Assembly: GCF_900102895.1 (NCBI RefSeq)
Contig: NZ_FNGD01000001.1
Location: 463,936 to 527,935, forward strand
DNA: 64,000 nt
Source of the DNA: Arthrobacter sp. ov407
GTDB taxonomy: Bacteria > Actinomycetota > Actinomycetes > Actinomycetales > Micrococcaceae
Direction: 5' to 3'
Position 1 is the stretch's first letter. Every line of letters starts with the position of its first letter. The notes under the pieces are model-generated. The model worked only from the letters and a program-made list of their open reading frames with translations, was not told the origin of the DNA and did not search any database. The position numbers and the translations under genes are program-made. Positions 7,955-16,953 of the stretch are shown in pieces.

Positions 7955-9781
7955 ATGACTGACTTCATCACCCTCGATCCGCCGGCGTCACCTGTGCCTG
8001 GCAAAGGCGAACCCGTCCTGGAGGTCCGGGACCTCAGCGTGGATTTCGGCGTGGACAAGAAATGGGTCCCCGCCGCGATAGGCCTGAACTACGAGGTGCG
8101 GGCCGGTGAAGTGCTCGCCATCGTGGGGGAGTCCGGTTCCGGAAAAAGCGCCAGTTCGATGGCGCTCCTGGGCCTGCTGCCCAGTAACAGCCGTGTGACA
8201 GGAAGTGTCAAGCTCGCCGGTCGAGAGCTGCTGGGGGCCAACGAGGCCAACATCCGTGCAGTGCGCGGCAAGGACGTCGCAGTGATCTTCCAGGAGCCGA
8301 TGACGGCCTTGAACCCGGTCTACACCGTGGGGTCGCAAATCGTGGAAACTGTGCGTCTGCACAATGAGGTGTCGCCCGAGGAGGCCCGGATCCGGGCCCT
8401 GCAGATGCTGGATCTTGTCGAACTGCCCGATCCGGAAAAGGCCTTCCGGTCTTACCCGCACCAGCTCTCCGGCGGCCAGCGTCAGCGTGCCATGATCGCG
8501 CAGTCGCTCTCTTGCGACCCGAAGTTGCTGATTGCCGATGAGCCCACCACGGCCCTCGATGTGACAGTCCAGGCCGAAATCCTTGACCTCATGCGCAACC
8601 TGCGCAACAAGCTGGACAGCGCCATCGTGCTCATCACCCATGACATGGGCGTGGTGGCCGACCTCGCCGACCGGATCGCCGTCATGCGCAAGGGCCTCAT
8701 TGTGGAGACTGGGACGGCCGCGCAGATCTTCCACAACCCGCAGCACGAATACACCCAGGCGCTGCTGGCCGCGGTCCCGCACCTGGGCCAGGGCGGCGCG
8801 GATTCCGCGGCGGACGTGGACGTCACCGCCGCTCTTGCCGCCGCCACCCACGCCGAGATCCTCTCCATCCCGGAAGACGAGCTGATCCGGCGGGAGCGTG
8901 AGAACGCCGCCGCCCTGGCCTCGGCCGAGGCCGCAAAGCCGAAGGGTGATCCGGTCCTGGAGCTCAGCGATGTCGCCATCGAGTACCCGAAGCAGGGCCG
9001 GGTGCCGGCCTTCCGTGCCGTGGAGGGGGCCAACCTGGTCATCTATCCCGGACAGGTCGTCGGCCTCGTCGGCGAGTCCGGTTCGGGCAAGACCACCATC
9101 GGCCGGGCAGCCGTCGGCCTCCTGCCGGTAGCGGCCGGCACCATGCGGGTCGTCGGGCAGGACATTTCCGCCGCCAAACGGAACGGCCGCCAGCTGCACG
9201 AGATGCGCCGGCACGTCGGCATGGTGTTCCAGGATCCGTCCTCGTCCCTGAACCCCCGGCTGCCCATCGGCGAAAGCATCGGGGAGCCGATGTTTCTCTC
9301 TGGTGTCGCGAAGGGCGCCGAGCTGCAGCATCGGATCGAGGCGCTCCTGGACCAGGTCGAGCTGCCGCGGGACTACCGCAACCGCTACCCGCACGAACTC
9401 TCCGGCGGGCAGAAGCAGCGAGTGGGGATCGCGCGTGCCCTCTCGCTCAAGCCGAAGCTGATGGTCGCCGACGAGCCCACTTCCGCCCTCGACGTCTCCG
9501 TCCAGGCCAAGGTGCTGGATCTCTTCCAGAACCTGCAGAAGGAACTGGGGTTCGCCTGCCTCTTCGTCACCCATGACCTCGCGGTGGTGGACGTGCTCGC
9601 GGACCGAATCTGCGTCATGCAACGCGGCAGGATCGTGGAGCAGGGGACCAGGGACCAGATCCTCCGCAATCCCCAGGAGCCCTACACGCAGCGGCTCCTG
9701 GCGGCTGTTCCGCTGCCGGATCCGGACAAGCAGCGCGAGCGTCGCGAACTGCGCGCTCAGCTGCTGACCGGGGCCAGCTGA
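7955..9781 (+). CDS. Peptide ABC transporter ATPase, two nucleotide-binding domains fused (system 1)
   Basis: 608 residues; supplies both ATPase sites of importer 1. Domain 1 has Walker A GESGSGKS (58-65), signature LSGGQ (171-175) and Walker B/D-loop IADEPTTALD (from 193). Domain 2 has Walker A GESGSGKT (373-380), LSGGQ (482-486) and [10 protein letters not shown] (from 504). Each domain carries the oligopeptide-transporter C-terminal segment (HNPQHEYTQALLAAVP and RNPQEPYTQRLLAAVP). In most bacteria these are two proteins, DppD and DppF; here they are joined by an Ala/Glu-rich linker of about 50 residues. The reading frame is intact and both catalytic sites look complete. Confidence 0.92.
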   Translation: MTDFITLDPPASPVPGKGEPVLEVRDLSVDFGVDKKWVPAAIGLNYEVRAGEVLAIVGESGSGKSASSMALLGLLPSNSRVTGSVKLAGRELLGANEANIRAVRGKDVAVIFQEPMTALNPVYTVGSQIVETVRLHNEVSPEEARIRALQMLDLVELPDPEKAFRSYPHQLSGGQRQRAMIAQSLSCDPKLLIADEPTTALDVTVQAEILDLMRNLRNKLDSAIVLITHDMGVVADLADRIAVMRKGLIVETGTAAQIFHNPQHEYTQALLAAVPHLGQGGADSAADVDVTAALAAATHAEILSIPEDELIRRERENAAALASAEAAKPKGDPVLELSDVAIEYPKQGRVPAFRAVEGANLVIYPGQVVGLVGESGSGKTTIGRAAVGLLPVAAGTMRVVGQDISAAKRNGRQLHEMRRHVGMVFQDPSSSLNPRLPIGESIGEPMFLSGVAKGAELQHRIEALLDQVELPRDYRNRYPHELSGGQKQRVGIARALSLKPKLMVADEPTSALDVSVQAKVLDLFQNLQKELGFACLFVTHDLAVVDVLADRICVMQRGRIVEQGTRDQILRNPQEPYTQRLLAAVPLPDPDKQRERRELRAQLLTGAS

Positions 9782-10083
9782 GGTGTGCCCGAAGGGCTAG
9801 AACAGAGGCGGAAAGCCGCCGGATTCCAGTTAGCCGCGGGTAACCCAGGTCACATCAGGGGCGAATACTACCAGTCGGTAGCGTGTGACTTGAAATACGT
9901 CGCGCTTGACGTTAACCGTCATGAAATTGTCGAGTCACGGTTTGGCAACGGAGTTCCAACATTTGGACAGTTAAGGGCTAGGCTACTTCCATATGAAGCA
10001 CGTCACAGGGGATACCCCTGTGCCTGCTTACGGGGAAGCATAAGTTTTTCCCTCACGAACTCCCACAACTCATAGGAGGCGGA
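9782..10083. other. Upstream region of peptide importer 2
   Basis: No gene. Contains a palindrome resembling a TetR-family operator (9868-9881), a TAGGCT hexamer near 9975 that could be a -10 box, and AGGAGG directly upstream of the ATG at 10084. Confidence 0.5.
9868..9881. promoter_or_regulatory. Candidate TetR-type operator
   Basis: CTACCAGTCGGTAG is a 14-bp interrupted palindrome (CTACC-N4-GGTAG) in the promoter region of importer 2. The ACCNNNNGGT layout with a central AGTC/GACT is common in TetR-family operators. The regulator is not identified. Confidence 0.45.
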
Positions 10084-11724
10084 ATGCGTTTTTCGCGCAC
10101 TTCCAAAGCACTGGGCATGGTGGCTATCGCCGCCCTCGCCCTGACCGGATGCGGTGCCAGCGGCTCTGCAAACGGTAGCGGCAGTACCGGCGGAGACACC
10201 AGCAAAGTGATCCTCGCCGACGGCTCCGAACCCCAGCGTCCGCTCATGCCCGCCGACACCAACGAAGTTGGCGGCGGCAAGGTCATCGACATGATCTTCG
10301 CGGGCCTGGTCAGCTACGACCCCAGCGGCAAGCCGGTCAACGAACTCGCCGAGTCCATCGAGGGCAAGGACGGCCAGCACTTCACCATCAAGGTCAAAAA
10401 GGACCAGAAGTTTACGAACGGCGAGGCCATCACGGCCAAGTCCTTCGTCGATTCCTGGAACTTCGGCGCCGCAGCCAAGAACGCACAGCTCAGCGGTGGC
10501 TTCTTCGAGAGCATCAAGGGCTACGACGAAGCCAGCAAAGAAGGCTCCACCGTCGAGACCATGTCCGGCCTGAAGGTCATTGACGACCAGACGTTCACCG
10601 TTGAACTGAAGCAGCCGGAATCTGACTGGCCGCTTCGCCTCGGCTACACCGCGTTCGTTCCGGTTCCCTCCGGCGCGCTGAAGGACCCGAAGGGCTTCGG
10701 CGAGAAGCCGGTCGGCAACGGCCCGTACAAGCTTGCAGACGGCGGCTGGCAGCACAACGTGCAGATCCAGCTCGTTCCGAACCCGGACTACAACGGCCCC
10801 CGCAAGGCTAAGAACGCCGGCGTGACCTTCAAGATCTACCAGAACGACGACTCTGCCTACCAGGACCTGATGTCCAACAACCTGGACATCCTGCAGACCA
10901 TCCCGACCAGCGCTCTGAAGAACTTCAAGTCTGACCTCGGCGACCGCACCATCAACAAGCCGTACGCAGGCAACCAGACCATCGCCATCCCGGAATACCT
11001 GCCGGAATGGAGCGGCGAGGCCGGCAAGCTCCGTCGCCAGGCGATCTCCATGGCGATCAACCGCGAAGAGATCACCAAGGTGATCTTCAACGGCGCACGC
11101 CAGCCTGCTAAGGATTTCACGGCCCCCGTGCTTGACGGCTACAGCGACTCGATCGCCGGTGCCGACAACCTCAAGTTCGATGCCGCCAAGGCCAAGGAAG
11201 CCTGGACCAAGGCCGACGCGATCCAGAAGTGGGACGCCAACAAGACCTTCACCATTGCCTACAACGCCGACAAGGGCGGCCACAAGGCTTGGGTTGAGGC
11301 AGTTGTCAACCAGCTCAAGAACTCGCTCGGCATCAAGGTTGAAGGCAAGCCGTACGCCACCTTCAAGGAAGCCCGCAACGACGCCACGGCAAAGACCCTC
11401 ACCGGTTCCATCCGTGCAGGCTGGCAGGCAGACTACCCGTCGCTGTACAACTTCCTCGGCCCGATCTACAAGACCGGTGCCGGCTCCAACGACGCTAACT
11501 ACGCCAACCCGACGTTCGACAAGGCCATCTCCGACGGCCTGAACGCCGCGACGGTCAGCGAAGGCAACAAGGCCATGAACAAGGCCCAGGAGATCCTTCT
11601 CCAGGACCTGCCGGCCATCCCCCTGTGGTACCAGGTTGCCCAGGGCGGCTGGAGCGACAAGGTCAGCAACGTCGACTACGGCTGGGACGGCGTCCCGCTG
11701 TACTACAACGTAACCGGTAAGTAA
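10084..11724 (+). CDS. Peptide ABC transporter substrate-binding lipoprotein (system 2)
   Basis: 546 residues; extracytoplasmic ligand capture for importer 2. The signal peptide (MRFSRTSKAL, alanine-rich core) ends in lipobox LTGC with the cysteine at residue 23, then a Gly/Ser linker. SBP family 5 features include HFTIKVKKDQKFTNGEAITA, GNGPYKLADGGWQHNVQIQL and RRQAISMAINREEITKVIFN. It resembles OppA/DppA-type proteins that bind peptides, and is clearly a different paralogue from system 1. AGGAGG precedes the ATG. A strong GC-rich hairpin follows the stop and probably limits read-through to the permeases. Confidence 0.9.
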   Translation: MRFSRTSKALGMVAIAALALTGCGASGSANGSGSTGGDTSKVILADGSEPQRPLMPADTNEVGGGKVIDMIFAGLVSYDPSGKPVNELAESIEGKDGQHFTIKVKKDQKFTNGEAITAKSFVDSWNFGAAAKNAQLSGGFFESIKGYDEASKEGSTVETMSGLKVIDDQTFTVELKQPESDWPLRLGYTAFVPVPSGALKDPKGFGEKPVGNGPYKLADGGWQHNVQIQLVPNPDYNGPRKAKNAGVTFKIYQNDDSAYQDLMSNNLDILQTIPTSALKNFKSDLGDRTINKPYAGNQTIAIPEYLPEWSGEAGKLRRQAISMAINREEITKVIFNGARQPAKDFTAPVLDGYSDSIAGADNLKFDAAKAKEAWTKADAIQKWDANKTFTIAYNADKGGHKAWVEAVVNQLKNSLGIKVEGKPYATFKEARNDATAKTLTGSIRAGWQADYPSLYNFLGPIYKTGAGSNDANYANPTFDKAISDGLNAATVSEGNKAMNKAQEILLQDLPAIPLWYQVAQGGWSDKVSNVDYGWDGVPLYYNVTGK

Positions 11725-11731
11725 CAACAAA

Positions 11732-11776
11732 ACGACGGCGGGGGCCGCCCTTACTGGGGCCTCCGCCGTCGTCGTG
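11732..11776 (+). terminator. Intercistronic terminator-like hairpin
   Basis: ACGACGGCGGGGGCC (11732-11746) pairs with GGCCTCCGCCGTCGT (11758-11772), nearly perfect, then CGTGTTTT. It probably acts as a partial terminator between the binding-protein gene and the permease genes. Confidence 0.65.
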
Positions 11777-11887
11777 TTTTCCCGCCATTTATTTTCTTGA
11801 AGCCCGGCTCTTCGGGCGAACTTTTCGCAGCCCTGCCGCCGTGAGTGAACCGGCGCCGGCCTGCATCCATAGTGAAAAGGTTCTTTG

Positions 11888-11947
11888 ATGAACAACTCCG
11901 CCGCATCCCTGGACAGGATGCCTGCCAACGAGGGTGTGACTCGCTGA
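11888..11947 (+). CDS. Possible 19-residue leader peptide before the permease
   Basis: ATG at 11888 opens a 19-codon frame (MNNSAASLDRMPANEGVTR) whose TGA overlaps the ATG of the permease (TGATG). AAAAGG lies about eight bases upstream. The arrangement would allow translational coupling into the permease gene. There is no conservation evidence, so it may be fortuitous. Confidence 0.3.
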   Translation: MNNSAASLDRMPANEGVTR

Positions 11948-12876
11948 TGTCGACCTACATCCTCAAGCGTTTCCTGCAACTGATTCCCGTATTCCTGGGC
12001 GCAACACTGCTGGTCTACTTCCTGGTCTTCAGCCTGCCCGGCGACCCCATCGTGGCCCTGTTCGGCGACAAGCCGGTCAACGAGGCCGTCGCAGCCAAGC
12101 TGCGGATGCAGTACCACCTGGACCAGCCGTTCTGGATGCAATACCTGCTCTACCTCAAGAGCATCTTCACATTTGACCTCGGCCAGGACTTCTCCGGACG
12201 CCCCATTGCCGCTGTGCTTGGCGAGGTCTTCCCCGTCACGGCCCGGCTGGCCATCATGGCGCTGATCTTCGAGGCTTTTTTCGGCATCGTCTTCGGCCTC
12301 ATCGCCGGCCTGCGCAAGGGCAAGCTCTTTGACGCCACGGTCCTGATTTTTTCTCTGATCGTGATCGGCATCCCGATCTTCGTCCTCGGCTTCCTGTTGC
12401 AGTTCACCATCGGCGTCCAGCTCGGCTGGGCCAAGCCGACCGTCAGCTCCGCGGCGACAATCCCGGACCTCATCCTGCCGGCGATCGTGCTGGGACTGGG
12501 TTCGTTCGCCTATGTCCTGCGCCTGACCCGCACGTCCGTCATCGAAAACATGAACGCCGACTATGTGCGCACCGCTACCGCCAAGGGCCTCTCCCGGTTC
12601 CAGGTGGTCCGCGTCCACATCCTGCGCAACTCCCTGATTCCCGTCATTACGTTCCTGGGCGCCGACCTCGGTGCCTTGATGGGCGGGGCAATCGTCACGG
12701 AAGGAATCTTCAACGTTCCGGGCGTAGGCAACCGGCTCTACCGGGCCGTGCTGTCCGGGGAAGGGCCCACGGTGGTCTCGATCGTCACCGTCCTGGTGCT
12801 GATCTACTGCCTGTCCAACCTGCTCGTTGACCTGCTTTACGGCTGGCTTGACCCGAGGATCCGTTATGACTCCTGA
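11947..12876 (+). CDS. Peptide ABC transporter permease, DppB type (system 2)
   Basis: 309 residues, the normal length for DppB. The frame is open from 11845 but the ATG at 11947 gives the family N-terminus STYILKRFLQLIPVFLGATL. Six hydrophobic helices are visible, together with the family's GDKPVNEAVAAKLRMQYHLD segment, the coupling loop YVRTATAKGLSRFQVVRVHI and the motif VTEGIFNVPGVGNRLYRAVL. It forms the transmembrane pore of importer 2 with the next gene, which it overlaps by 11 bases. The contrast with the 513-residue paralogue of system 1 shows that the extra membrane block there is an insertion. Confidence 0.92.
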   Translation: MSTYILKRFLQLIPVFLGATLLVYFLVFSLPGDPIVALFGDKPVNEAVAAKLRMQYHLDQPFWMQYLLYLKSIFTFDLGQDFSGRPIAAVLGEVFPVTARLAIMALIFEAFFGIVFGLIAGLRKGKLFDATVLIFSLIVIGIPIFVLGFLLQFTIGVQLGWAKPTVSSAATIPDLILPAIVLGLGSFAYVLRLTRTSVIENMNADYVRTATAKGLSRFQVVRVHILRNSLIPVITFLGADLGALMGGAIVTEGIFNVPGVGNRLYRAVLSGEGPTVVSIVTVLVLIYCLSNLLVDLLYGWLDPRIRYDS

Positions 12877-13861
12877 TAACACCACCACCGCACGGCACGC
12901 CGTCGCCAACCGTCCGGCCCGCCGAACCGAGCACTTCGTGGCCGATGTCTCCGAGACCCCGCTCCAGGTAACGGACCGGGTCAAGGACGAAGCCGCACCG
13001 CTGAGCCTTTGGGGCGAGGCCTGGAAGAACCTGCGCAAGCAGCCGCTCTTCCTCATCTCCGCATTCCTGATCCTCGTGGTCGTGGCGGTCTCCCTCTTCC
13101 CGGGATTGTTCTCGCCGATCGACCCGACCTCGGAGGCCTGCCAGCTGGCAAACTCCGACGCCGGCCCCGCAGATGGCCACCCCCTGGGCTTCACCCAGTT
13201 GGGCTGCGATGTCTACGCCCGCGTCATCTTCGGTACTCGGTCCTCGGTGACTGTGGGCCTGTTGACCACCATCGGCGTGCTGCTGATCGGTGGCATCATG
13301 GGTGCCGTGGCCGGTTACTACGGCGGCTGGATCGACTCCGTCCTGGCCCGCATCAACGACATCTTCTTCGCCCTTCCCCTGATCCTGGGCGCGATCGTGC
13401 TGATGCAGCTGCCGATGTTCCGGAGTAACAAGACCGTGGGGACGCTGGTGCTCATCCTGATCATCTTCGGCTGGCCGCAGATTGCCCGCATCACCCGCGG
13501 CGCCGTCGTTGAGGTCCGGAACGCCGACTTCGTTACGGCCGCCCGCTCGCTGGGCGTCTCGAAGTTCGGTGCTCTCATGCGCCACGTCCTGCCGAACTCG
13601 CTGGCTCCGATCATCGTCGTGGCCACCATCTCCCTGGGCACGTTCATCGTGGCCGAGTCCACTCTGTCCTTCCTGGGCATCGGGCTGCCGGCCAGCGTCA
13701 TGTCCTGGGGCAATGACATCGAGGCGGCGAAGGCCTCGCTACGGTCCAACCCGATGCCGTTGATCTACCCGGCAATCGCGCTGTCCATCACCGTCCTGAG
13801 CTTCATCATGCTGGGCGATGCCCTGCGTGATGCCCTCGATCCCAAAGCCCGCAAGCGATGA
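12866..13861 (+). CDS. Peptide ABC transporter permease, DppC type (system 2)
   Basis: 331 residues from the ATG at 12866, which overlaps the end of the upstream permease. About 60 cytoplasmic residues precede the first helix (PLFLISAFLILVVVAVSLFP); the periplasmic loop has the DppC hallmark HPLGFTQLGCDVYARVIFGT, with a cysteine where most homologues have a basic or small residue. The permease domain carries the coupling loop DFVTAARSLGVSKFGALMRH and ends with ALRDALDPKARKR, a standard DppC C-terminus. It pairs with the upstream DppB-type subunit. Confidence 0.92.
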   Translation: MTPDNTTTARHAVANRPARRTEHFVADVSETPLQVTDRVKDEAAPLSLWGEAWKNLRKQPLFLISAFLILVVVAVSLFPGLFSPIDPTSEACQLANSDAGPADGHPLGFTQLGCDVYARVIFGTRSSVTVGLLTTIGVLLIGGIMGAVAGYYGGWIDSVLARINDIFFALPLILGAIVLMQLPMFRSNKTVGTLVLILIIFGWPQIARITRGAVVEVRNADFVTAARSLGVSKFGALMRHVLPNSLAPIIVVATISLGTFIVAESTLSFLGIGLPASVMSWGNDIEAAKASLRSNPMPLIYPAIALSITVLSFIMLGDALRDALDPKARKR

Positions 13862-13872
13862 AAGGGGACACC

Positions 13873-15594
13873 ATGAGCGCCTCCGTTGACTTCCAGGAAG
13901 CTGGGTACGCCACTGAGCGCCCGCTGCTTGAAATCAAGGACCTGGCCATCGGGTTCACCACCAGCAACGGCGAGGTCAACGCCGTCCGCAACGCCCACCT
14001 CACCATCATGCCGGGCGAAACCGTCGCAATCGTGGGCGAGTCGGGCTCCGGCAAGTCCACCACCGCGCTGGCCGCTATCGGCCTGCTCCCGGGCAACGGA
14101 CGCGTCTCCGCAGGCCAGATCCTGTTCGATGGCGAAGACATCTCCAACGCCAGCGAAAAGCGGATGATCGAACTCCGCGGCAACAGCATCGGCATGGTCC
14201 CGCAGGACCCGATGTCCAACCTCAACCCGGTGTGGAAGATCGGCGACCAGGTCCGCGAGACGCTGAAGGCCAACGGACTCCCCAGCGGCCCCGACGACGT
14301 CGCAAAGGTCCTGTCCCAGGCCGGGCTGCCGGACTCCGCGAGCCGTGCCAAGCAGTACCCGCACGAGTTCTCCGGCGGCATGCGCCAGCGCGCGCTGATC
14401 GCGATCGGGCTCGCCTGCCAGCCGCGTCTGCTCATCGCCGACGAGCCGACGTCGGCGCTCGACGTCACCGTGCAGCGCCAGATCCTCGATCACCTGGACA
14501 AGATGACCACCGAGCTCGGCACCGCCGTGCTGCTGATCACGCACGACCTCGGCCTCGCCGCCGAGCGCGCCGACCAGGTAGTGGTCATGTACCGCGGCCA
14601 GGTTGTCGAGTCCGGGCCCTCGCTGGAGCTGCTGCAGAACCCGCAGCACCCGTACACCCAGCGGCTGGTGGCCTCGGCGCCGTCGCTGGCGTCCCGGCGC
14701 ATCCAGGCCGCCAAGGAACTGGGCGTGGAGACCGACGACATGCTCGCCCCGAGCGAGACCGGCGTGGTTGAGCCGTCCAAGACCGACGAGGTTCTGCAGA
14801 TCCAGAACCTGCGGAAGGTCTTCAAGCTGCGTTCGGGTCTCGGCAAGTCCACGGACTTCACCGCCGTCGACGACGTCTCATTCAGCGTCAAGCGGGGAAC
14901 CACGACGGCGATCGTGGGGGAGTCGGGGTCCGGCAAGTCCACGGTGGCGCAGATGGTCCTGAACCTTCTGGCGCCGACCTCCGGCAAGATCATCTTCGAC
15001 GGCGTGGACACCTCCACGCTGAACAGCAAGGATCTCTTCGCCTTCCGGCGCCGGGTGCAGCCGATCTTCCAAGATCCGTACGGTTCGCTGGACCCGATGT
15101 ACAACATCTTCAGGACCATCGAGGAGCCGCTGCGGACCCACAAGATCGGGGACAAGGCGAGCCGCGAGAAGAAGGTCCGGGAACTGCTGGACCAGGTGGC
15201 GCTGCCGCAGTCCACCATGCAGCGGTACCCCAATGAGCTCTCCGGTGGCCAGCGCCAGCGTGTCGCGATCGCTCGCGCCCTGGCCCTGGACCCTGAAGTG
15301 ATCATCTGCGACGAGGCCGTCTCGGCACTGGATGTGCTGGTGCAGGCGCAGGTGCTGAACCTGCTCGCCGAACTGCAGTCCCGGCTCGGCCTGACCTACC
15401 TGTTCATCACCCACGACCTCGCGGTGGTCCGGCAGATCGCGGACCACGTGTGCGTCATGGAGAAGGGCAAGCTGGTGGAGACGGGCTCAACGGACGACGT
15501 CTTCGACGCGCCGCAGCAGGAGTACACCATGGCCCTGCTCAATGCCATCCCCGGCGCAGGACTCATGCTGCCGCCGGAAGTGGAAGTGGCCTGA
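13873..15594 (+). CDS. Peptide ABC transporter ATPase, two nucleotide-binding domains fused (system 2)
   Basis: 573 residues. The start is placed at the ATG at 13873 rather than 13858 because AAAGGGG between the two is a good ribosome-binding site for the second. Domain 1: Walker A GESGSGKS (55-62), a signature reading FSGGM rather than LSGGQ, and [10 protein letters not shown]. Domain 2: Walker A GESGSGKS, LSGGQRQR, Walker B ICDEAVSALD, in which the usual Pro-Thr is Ala-Val, as seen in DppF-type domains. Like its counterpart in system 1 it fuses DppD- and DppF-type domains. It is the last gene of the operon and is followed by a terminator. Confidence 0.92.
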   Translation: MSASVDFQEAGYATERPLLEIKDLAIGFTTSNGEVNAVRNAHLTIMPGETVAIVGESGSGKSTTALAAIGLLPGNGRVSAGQILFDGEDISNASEKRMIELRGNSIGMVPQDPMSNLNPVWKIGDQVRETLKANGLPSGPDDVAKVLSQAGLPDSASRAKQYPHEFSGGMRQRALIAIGLACQPRLLIADEPTSALDVTVQRQILDHLDKMTTELGTAVLLITHDLGLAAERADQVVVMYRGQVVESGPSLELLQNPQHPYTQRLVASAPSLASRRIQAAKELGVETDDMLAPSETGVVEPSKTDEVLQIQNLRKVFKLRSGLGKSTDFTAVDDVSFSVKRGTTTAIVGESGSGKSTVAQMVLNLLAPTSGKIIFDGVDTSTLNSKDLFAFRRRVQPIFQDPYGSLDPMYNIFRTIEEPLRTHKIGDKASREKKVRELLDQVALPQSTMQRYPNELSGGQRQRVAIARALALDPEVIICDEAVSALDVLVQAQVLNLLAELQSRLGLTYLFITHDLAVVRQIADHVCVMEKGKLVETGSTDDVFDAPQQEYTMALLNAIPGAGLMLPPEVEVA

Positions 15595-15638
15595 GCGGCC
15601 GCTTTCCCTAGGGCTTGAACAAGTCCGCCGTTAGCAAC

Positions 15639-15686
15639 AAAGGAGCCGGTGTCCGCCCGTTGGGGTGGGTACCGGCTCCTTTGCTT
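15639..15686 (+). terminator. Intrinsic terminator of peptide importer 2
   Basis: AAAGGAGCCGGT (15639-15650) pairs perfectly with ACCGGCTCCTTT (15671-15682), followed by a T-rich tail. Confidence 0.8.
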
Positions 15687-15723
15687 TGCCTTGCCTTGTG
15701 CGGGCTGCCGGGCCTGTCCGGCG

Positions 15724-16671
15724 CTAGCGGGACAACCCGGCGAGCATGCCGGGGTCTGCGTAGTGGAGCCCCATTGACTCCAGCCGCTGGCCGAAAACGG
15801 CGCCCAGGGCCGCGTGGCCCTGCCGGTTCAGGTGAACCCCGTCCGCCATTGAACCCGTGAGGTTGTACCGGGTGAGCCAGTCGCCCGCGCTGACGAACGT
15901 CAGCCCGTGCCGGTCCGCCACCTGACCCAGAAGCGTGTCCACCTCGGACCGGCGTCCACCGCCGTAGTGGGCGCCCCGGGCGAGCGTGCCGACCATGAGC
16001 ACGCGGGCCGCGGGATAGCGCTGCTGGATGCTGGCGATCAGCCGCTCGGCGTTGGCGACGATCTGCGCGTTCGAGGCGCCGCGCGCGGCGTCGTTCCCGC
16101 CGCCTTCGATCACCACGAGGGGAGGGGTGCCGTACGGGAGTTTCCAGTCGCCGCGCTGGAGCGCGTCAATGTAGTTGCCGGTCAGGCCGTTCGACGCCAC
16201 GTAGCCGGTGCCGCCACGGCCGCAGAAGAAGACGTTGTACCCGGCCGCGGCCAGGCCCTGCCTGGGCCAGCCGAAGGACGGTTCCGACTGTGAGTCGCCG
16301 ATGAGCACGGCGATATTGCTGGTGTCCTTGACAATGATCTCGTTTCGGCCGTTGGCAGGATTGCGGTAGATTGCGCCGCCCGGCAGACCGGCGGGGTCGA
16401 TGGTGGACCCGATGCGCGTGTTCGCCGCAGACCCTGCAGCGACGGGCATGCCGTCGCCATTGGCCGCCCCCGCTTGGCTGGCGGTCAGTGGCGTGTCAGC
16501 AGATCCGGCCTCAAAAGAGCCCGCCTCGGAGGAACCCGCGTCGTAGGAGCCTGCGCCGGAGGAGCCCGCGCCGGACGCGGGGGAATTAGAGGGCTGTCCG
16601 CAGCCGCCAAGAACCACGCCTGTGGCGATCATCGTTGCGACAAAGCGGGACAGGGCCGAGGCGTTTCGCAT
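15724..16671 (-). CDS. SGNH/GDSL-type hydrolase lipoprotein
   Basis: 315 residues. A signal peptide with lipobox LGGC (cysteine 24) indicates an exported, lipid-anchored protein. A Gly/Ser/Ala linker of about 70 residues contains repeated AGS units, then the catalytic domain: block I IGDSQSE with nucleophile Ser127, block III GGGND with Asn193, and block V DGVHLN with Asp277 and His280. All four SGNH elements are present, so an active esterase or acyltransferase-type hydrolase on the cell surface is likely. The substrate (lipid, carbohydrate ester or cell-wall O-acetyl group) is not apparent. CGGAG precedes the ATG. Confidence 0.85.
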   Translation of the reverse strand: MRNASALSRFVATMIATGVVLGGCGQPSNSPASGAGSSGAGSYDAGSSEAGSFEAGSADTPLTASQAGAANGDGMPVAAGSAANTRIGSTIDPAGLPGGAIYRNPANGRNEIIVKDTSNIAVLIGDSQSEPSFGWPRQGLAAAGYNVFFCGRGGTGYVASNGLTGNYIDALQRGDWKLPYGTPPLVVIEGGGNDAARGASNAQIVANAERLIASIQQRYPAARVLMVGTLARGAHYGGGRRSEVDTLLGQVADRHGLTFVSAGDWLTRYNLTGSMADGVHLNRQGHAALGAVFGQRLESMGLHYADPGMLAGLSR

Positions 16672-16953
16672 GAATGTCTCCGGGCTTGCTTGCTGCTATC
16701 AGGGCAATGATGGTGCATGGGCGCCGGAAAATCCAGTGACTTTACTCACAGGTAATAAACCACTTCCGTGCGCCCGTCCTGCTACTGCGACGGTGCGGGG
16801 GCCGGGCGCCGTATCGCATTTTAGGCCAATAAATGACCTAGCGTTTAGAATGGTAGTAGGTGCCCTGTGCCAAAGGGACTTATCTGTCGTGCGTTCCGGT
16901 TGGAAATGTCGCGATACCACAGCTGACTTCACCACTGAATCGAGCAATAACGC

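Noticed and set aside
7988-9622. Open frame of 544 codons on the minus strand
   Set aside because: Antisense to the double ATPase gene whose motifs are unambiguous.
10003-13194. Open frame of 1063 codons on the minus strand
   Set aside because: It runs antisense through the importer 2 genes. Long antisense frames arise from high-GC codon bias; it has no coherent domains.
15615-15860. 81-codon frame after importer 2
   Set aside because: It lies across the intrinsic terminator and the 3' end of the SGNH gene; no similarity or ribosome-binding support.
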